In this document: positions 60,144-64,000 of the stretch, one piece after another
Layout of the letters: every line of letters begins with the position of its first letter
How positions within the stretch are numbered: position 1 is the stretch's first letter
Assembly: GCF_000292915.1 (NCBI RefSeq)
Contig: NC_018514.1
Span: 930,001 to 994,000 of the forward strand
Source of the DNA: Burkholderia cepacia GG4
GTDB lineage: Bacteria; Pseudomonadota; Gammaproteobacteria; Burkholderiales; Burkholderiaceae
DNA length: 64,000 nucleotides
Reading direction: 5' to 3'
Notes under the pieces: model-generated
The model's input: the letters and a program-made list of their open reading frames with translations, nothing else
Databases searched by the model: none
What the model was told of the DNA's origin: nothing
Position numbers and translations under genes: made by a program

Positions 60144-61349
60144 ATGGAAGACGCAGTCATCGTTTCCGTCGCACGCACGCCGATCGGCAAGGCGTTTCGC
60201 GGCATGTTCAACGACACCGAGGCGCCCGCGCTGGGCGGCCACGTCGTGCGCACGGCGCTCGAACGCGCGGGCGTCGCGCCGGCCGACGTCGACGACGTGC
60301 TGATCGGCTGCGCGGCGCAGCAGGGCACGCAGGGCTACAACATCGGCCGCCTGTCGGCCGCGGCGGCCGGGCTGCCGGCGTCGGTGCCCGGCATGGCGAT
60401 CGACCGGATGTGCTCGTCGGGCCTGATGTCGATCGCGAGCGCCGCGCGCAGCATCGGCGCGGGCGATGCGCGGATCGTCGTCGCGGGCGGCGTCGAGTCG
60501 ATCTCGCTCACGCAGAACAAGCACAAGAACGGCTACCGCGCGCGTTCGCAGGCCGTGCTCGACCACCAGCCGGCCGCGTACATCGCGATGATGGAAACGG
60601 CCGAGATCGTGTCGCGCCGCTACGGGATCTCGCGCGCGGCGCAGGACGAATTTGCGCTGCAGAGCCACCAGCGCACGGCCGACGCACAGGCGGCCGGTCG
60701 CTTCGACGCGGAGATCGCGCCGCTCGACGTGCGGCGCGCGCTGTTCGACAAGGAAGGCAACCCGACCGGCCACGAAGACGTGCGCGCGGCGCGCGACGAA
60801 GGCGTGCGCGCCGATACGACGGCCGAACGGCTCGCGGGGCTCAAGCCGTCGTGGAGCGGCGGCAAGGTCGTCGAGCAGGGCGAGTTCGTGACGGCCGGCA
60901 ACGCGTCGCAGCTGTCGGACGGCGCGGCGGCCGTGGTCGTGATGTCGCGCGCAGAAGCAGAGCGCCGCGGGCTGACACCGCTCGGTACCTTCCGCGGCCT
61001 CGCGGTGGCCGGCTGCGAGCCGGACGAGATGGGCATCGGCCCGGTGTTCGCGATCCCGAAGCTGCTTGAGCGGTTCGGGATGACCGTGCGCGACGTCGGG
61101 CTGTGGGAGCTGAACGAGGCGTTCGCGTGCCAGGCGCTGTATTGCCGCGACACGCTCGGCATCCCCGACGAGCGGCTGAACGTCGACGGCGGCGCGATCG
61201 CGCTCGGCCATCCGTTCGGGATGTCGGGCACGCGGATGACGATGCATGCGCTGCTCGAAGGCGCACGCCGCGGCGTGCGGCATGCGGTCGTGACGATGTG
61301 CATCGGCGGCGGGATGGGTGCCGCGGCGCTGTTCGAGGTCGGCGCGTAG
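60144..61349 (+). CDS. Acetyl-CoA acetyltransferase, second thiolase (FadA5-like)
   Basis: 401 residues from ATG 60144. Degradative thiolase: [12 protein letters not shown], nucleophile Cys in [14 protein letters not shown] (about residue 92), [34 protein letters not shown] and Cys in [10 protein letters not shown]. Differs from FadA6 encoded earlier, so the operon has two thiolase activities; the FadA5 class removes side-chain acetyl or propionyl units. End of the enzyme block; 156 bp separate it from the propeller gene. Confidence 0.8.
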   Translation: MEDAVIVSVARTPIGKAFRGMFNDTEAPALGGHVVRTALERAGVAPADVDDVLIGCAAQQGTQGYNIGRLSAAAAGLPASVPGMAIDRMCSSGLMSIASAARSIGAGDARIVVAGGVESISLTQNKHKNGYRARSQAVLDHQPAAYIAMMETAEIVSRRYGISRAAQDEFALQSHQRTADAQAAGRFDAEIAPLDVRRALFDKEGNPTGHEDVRAARDEGVRADTTAERLAGLKPSWSGGKVVEQGEFVTAGNASQLSDGAAAVVVMSRAEAERRGLTPLGTFRGLAVAGCEPDEMGIGPVFAIPKLLERFGMTVRDVGLWELNEAFACQALYCRDTLGIPDERLNVDGGAIALGHPFGMSGTRMTMHALLEGARRGVRHAVVTMCIGGGMGAAALFEVGA

Positions 61350-61505
61350 CAGTCGCAGCGGCAGTCGGACCGCAAACCCCGGTTCGGCCGCCATCCATTC
61401 GGGACCATTCGAGGCCGCGGCAACGATCGACGGCCCGGAGACTTGCAACGGCAGGGCGCGCGCGTCGGCGCGGGCCCGGGCCGTCGCAAAGACAGGAGAC
61501 AACCG

Positions 61506-62465
61506 ATGAAACGAACTTTGCCAGGACTCGCGATGTCGGCGCTCGTGGTAGGCGCCGCGCTGTTCGCGTTTTCGCCGCGCCCGCTGCCGGCGTTCCCGGT
61601 CACCGCGATCCATGGGGACCGCCTGCAGATCAACGGGCTGGCGAGGGCCGGCACACGCATCGTCGCGGTCGGCGAGCGCGGCGTGATCCTGCTGAGCGAC
61701 GATGCGGGCCGCCGCTGGCGGCCGGCTTCGGTCACGCCCGACCAGGGCTCGACGCTCACGCAGGTGAACTTCATCACGCCGACGCTGGGGATCGCGGTCG
61801 GCCACGACGGCCGGATCGTCCGCAGCGACGATGGCGGTGTGCACTGGCGCGAGGTCCACATGGACCACGACCATTCCGATCCGCTGCTGTCGGTATGGGG
61901 CACCGCTGACGGCCCGCTGTTCGCGGCCGGCAGCTTCGGCCAGCTGCTGCGCTCGAACGACGCCGGCGTCAGCTGGCAGACGGTGAAGACGCCGGCCGGC
62001 GACCGCCACCTGAACGCGATCGTCGGCGACGGCCACGGCAACCTGCTGATCGCGGGCGAAAGCGGCACGCTGCTGCGCTCGACCGACAACGGCGTCACGT
62101 GGGACAAGCTGGCGTCGCCGTACGCGGGCTCGCTGTTCGGCGCGCTGATGCTCGCGAACGGCGACTGGGTCGCATACGGGATGCGCGGCAACGTGGTGCG
62201 CAGCACCGATCACGGCACGACCTGGACCCATGTCGACAGCCATGTGCCGGTGTCGTATTTCGGTGCGACCCAGCTTGCCGACGGTGAACTCGTGCTGGTC
62301 GGCCAGGGCGGCGCGATCGTCGCGTCGCGCGACGGCGGGCTGACCTTCGACGTGCGCAAGCTCGGCGGCGTGCAGAGCCTCGCGGCCGTGCTCGACATGG
62401 GCCACGGCTCGCTGCTGCTCGGCGGCGAAGCCGGTGTCGCGCCGCTCGCCGCGTCGCCGTCCTGA
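61506..62465 (+). CDS. YCF48/BNR-type beta-propeller protein
   Basis: 319 residues from ATG 61506 (GACAGGAGAC upstream; the longer frame is rejected). N-terminal export signal or anchor (LAMSALVVGAALFAFSPRP). Six Asp-box repeats follow the S-x-D-x-G-x-x-W pattern (SDDAGRRW, SDDGGVHW, SNDAGVSW, STDNGVTW, STDHGTTW, SRDGGLTF), one per propeller blade. In many proteobacterial clusters for hydrophobic substrates such a protein precedes an RND transporter, as here. Probable periplasmic partner of that transporter. Confidence 0.8.
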   Translation: MKRTLPGLAMSALVVGAALFAFSPRPLPAFPVTAIHGDRLQINGLARAGTRIVAVGERGVILLSDDAGRRWRPASVTPDQGSTLTQVNFITPTLGIAVGHDGRIVRSDDGGVHWREVHMDHDHSDPLLSVWGTADGPLFAAGSFGQLLRSNDAGVSWQTVKTPAGDRHLNAIVGDGHGNLLIAGESGTLLRSTDNGVTWDKLASPYAGSLFGALMLANGDWVAYGMRGNVVRSTDHGTTWTHVDSHVPVSYFGATQLADGELVLVGQGGAIVASRDGGLTFDVRKLGGVQSLAAVLDMGHGSLLLGGEAGVAPLAASPS

Positions 62466-62561
62466 TGCACGCAGCGGCGGCTGTTGCGGCCGCCCGCCTC
62501 CGTGCGTTTCGCTTCGCCAGTCCGGCATCGTCCGCATCGCCAGTACAGACACGAGAATTCC

Positions 62562-64000
62562 ATGAACGACCTGTCACGCCCCACTGAAGCCGTTCCCGCG
62601 TCGCGCCTCGCCGCGTTCGTCGAGCGCTGCGCCGACACGATCATCCGGCAGCGCCGGCTGCTGATGCTGCTGTGCGTCGCGGTGACGCTCGCGCTCGGCT
62701 TGTCCGCGACGCGCCTGAAGCTCGATCCGGGCTTCAACAAGATGATCCCGATGCAGCACCCGTACATGCAGGTGTTCGAGCGCTACGCGGGGGCGTTCCC
62801 CGGCGCGAACACGATCCTCGTCAGCCTGCGCTGGAAGGGCGACGGCGACATCTACAACCAGACCTTCATGGACGGGCTGCGCCATGCGACCGACGACGTG
62901 TTCTTCATCCCCGGCGTGAACCGCTCGCGCGTGTTCTCGCTGTTCACGCCGAACGTCCACTACACCGAGGTGACCGAGGCCGGCTTCCGCGGCGACGTGG
63001 TCGTGCCCGGCCAGTTCTCGAGCGCGAACCCGGACGATCTCGCGAAGGTGCGCCGCAACGTCGCGCGCTCGGGGCAGATCGGCCGCCTCGTCGGCAACGA
63101 CCTGAAATCGGCGCTGATCCGCGCGGAGCTGCGCGAGACCGATCCGACGACCGGCAAGCGGCTCGACTACAGCGCGGTCGCGCGCCAGCTCGAGGAGATC
63201 CGCGCGAAGTACGCGAAGCAGGGCATCGACGTGAACATCATCGGCTTCGCGAAGCTGGTCGGCGACGTCGAGAACGGCATCTCCGGCGTGATGGCGTTCT
63301 TCGCGCTTGCGTTCCTCGTGACGGCCGCGCTGCTGTTCGCCTATACGCGTTCGCTGAAGACCACCGTGCTCGCGCTCGTCGTCGCGCTGCTGCCGGTCGT
63401 CTGGCTGCTCGGTTCGCTGCCGTTGCTCGGGCTCGGCATCGACCCGATGTCGATCCTCGTGCCGTTCCTGATTTTCTCGATCGGCGTGTCGCACGCGGTG
63501 CAGATGACCAACGCGTGGAAGCAGGCGCTGGTGCGCGGCGCGTCGTCGGTCGATGCCGCGCGCGATGCGTTCCGCAAGCTGTTCGTGCCGGGCACCGTCG
63601 CGCTGCTGACCAACGCGCTCGGCTTCATGGTGATCATGCGGATCAAGATCGACATCGTGCGCGAGCTCGGCATCACCGCGTGCCTCGGCGTGCTGCTGAT
63701 GATCGTGACGAACAAGGTGTTCCTGCCGATCCTGCTGTCGTACACGCGCCTCGAGCGCGGCACGCTGGCGCGCGCACGGCGCACGGCGGCGGCAGGCGGC
63801 AGCCGGATGTGGTCGCGCTTCGCGGTGTTCGCGCGGCCGGCGCCGGCGCTCGGCGTGTTCGCGGTGGCACTCGCGCTGCTCGCGTTCGGCACGCTCGAAT
63901 CGCGCAAGCTGGAAATCGGCGACATCGGCACGGGCGCGCCGGAGCTGCGCGCGAACTCGCGCTACAACATCGACAACGCGGCGATCACGCACCAGTACAA
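62562..64000 (+). CDS. RND/MMPL-family transporter (3' end outside window)
   Basis: At least 479 residues from ATG 62562; the frame is open to the window edge. First membrane helix LLMLLCVAVTLALGLSATRL, a periplasmic domain to about residue 240, then a bundle of helices (FFALAFLVTAALLFAYTRSL; LALVVALLPVVWLLGSLPLL; VPFLIFSIGVSHAVQMTNAW). The helical run containing FSIGVSHAVQMTNAWKQAL is typical of RND exporters related to hopanoid and MmpL lipid carriers. Likely moves sterol-like or other hydrophobic compounds with the propeller protein upstream. Confidence 0.85.
   Translation, partial: MNDLSRPTEAVPASRLAAFVERCADTIIRQRRLLMLLCVAVTLALGLSATRLKLDPGFNKMIPMQHPYMQVFERYAGAFPGANTILVSLRWKGDGDIYNQTFMDGLRHATDDVFFIPGVNRSRVFSLFTPNVHYTEVTEAGFRGDVVVPGQFSSANPDDLAKVRRNVARSGQIGRLVGNDLKSALIRAELRETDPTTGKRLDYSAVARQLEEIRAKYAKQGIDVNIIGFAKLVGDVENGISGVMAFFALAFLVTAALLFAYTRSLKTTVLALVVALLPVVWLLGSLPLLGLGIDPMSILVPFLIFSIGVSHAVQMTNAWKQALVRGASSVDAARDAFRKLFVPGTVALLTNALGFMVIMRIKIDIVRELGITACLGVLLMIVTNKVFLPILLSYTRLERGTLARARRTAAAGGSRMWSRFAVFARPAPALGVFAVALALLAFGTLESRKLEIGDIGTGAPELRANSRYNIDNAAITHQY

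Noticed and set aside
1..64000. CRISPR arrays and insertion sequences
   Set aside because: No regular direct repeats with spacers and no intact transposase were seen anywhere in the window.

Overview
The window reads as a high-GC betaproteobacterial chromosome, most likely Burkholderia. Two very different blocks meet near position 45,900. Positions 1 to about 45,900 are a temperate siphovirus prophage: HK97-like head genes (phiE125 gp8-type connector) and lambda-like tail genes, with accessory genes of lower GC at both ends. From about 45,950 to the right edge the DNA is uniformly GC-rich host chromosome carrying one long catabolic operon.

Prophage, left to right. Two accessory genes come first: the 3' part of a large alpha-helical protein cut by the window edge, and a PD-(D/E)XK nuclease-like protein. 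Next is the switch: a near-perfect LexA box driving a small gene, a short repressor with no peptidase domain, a divergent Cro-like protein and a CII-like activator. The replication block follows (ParB-like protein; a winged-helix initiator with an iteron cluster inside its gene; DUF1064 and DUF1364 nucleases), then a Q-position protein. An accessory pair interrupts here (a potassium channel with a beta-solenoid-like N-terminus, and an orphan nuclease-like protein). A short promoter-hairpin-terminator module resembling lambda pR'/tR' precedes the late genes. These are HNH, candidate cos, terS, terL, portal, S49 protease, capsid, connectors, tail tube, G/GT with an A AAA AAG slip site, tape measure, M, an inserted fibre, L, K, I, J, two short tip proteins, holin, lysozyme and nested Rz/Rz1. 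No integrase is in the window; it should lie to the left.

The right end of the element (37.8-45.8 kb) looks like a defence/cargo area. It holds an HNH nuclease, a truncated SRAP gene, a trypsin-like protease with a SEC-C tail, a small membrane protein, a two-nuclease PIN-PD-(D/E)XK fusion and a PUA/EVE-like-HNH protein. Between them lie gene-poor stretches with a degenerate dispersed repeat and a long perfect inverted repeat.

Chromosome. After a VapC toxin gene that has lost its antitoxin partner, a tightly packed operon starts at 46,600. Its proteins match, gene for gene, the enzymes Mycobacterium tuberculosis uses to break down steroid rings. They are HsaC (meta-cleavage of the aromatised A ring), IpdA/IpdB, IpdC, EchA20, FadA6, an Rv3548c-type SDR, FadE30 and IpdF (C/D-ring breakdown of the HIP-CoA series), with three further acyl-CoA dehydrogenases, a second crotonase, a MaoC-type hydratase and a second thiolase. 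The operon runs into a YCF48-type beta-propeller protein and an RND/MMPL transporter that leaves the window. Most junctions are ATGA overlaps or short gaps, implying one co-translated transcript.
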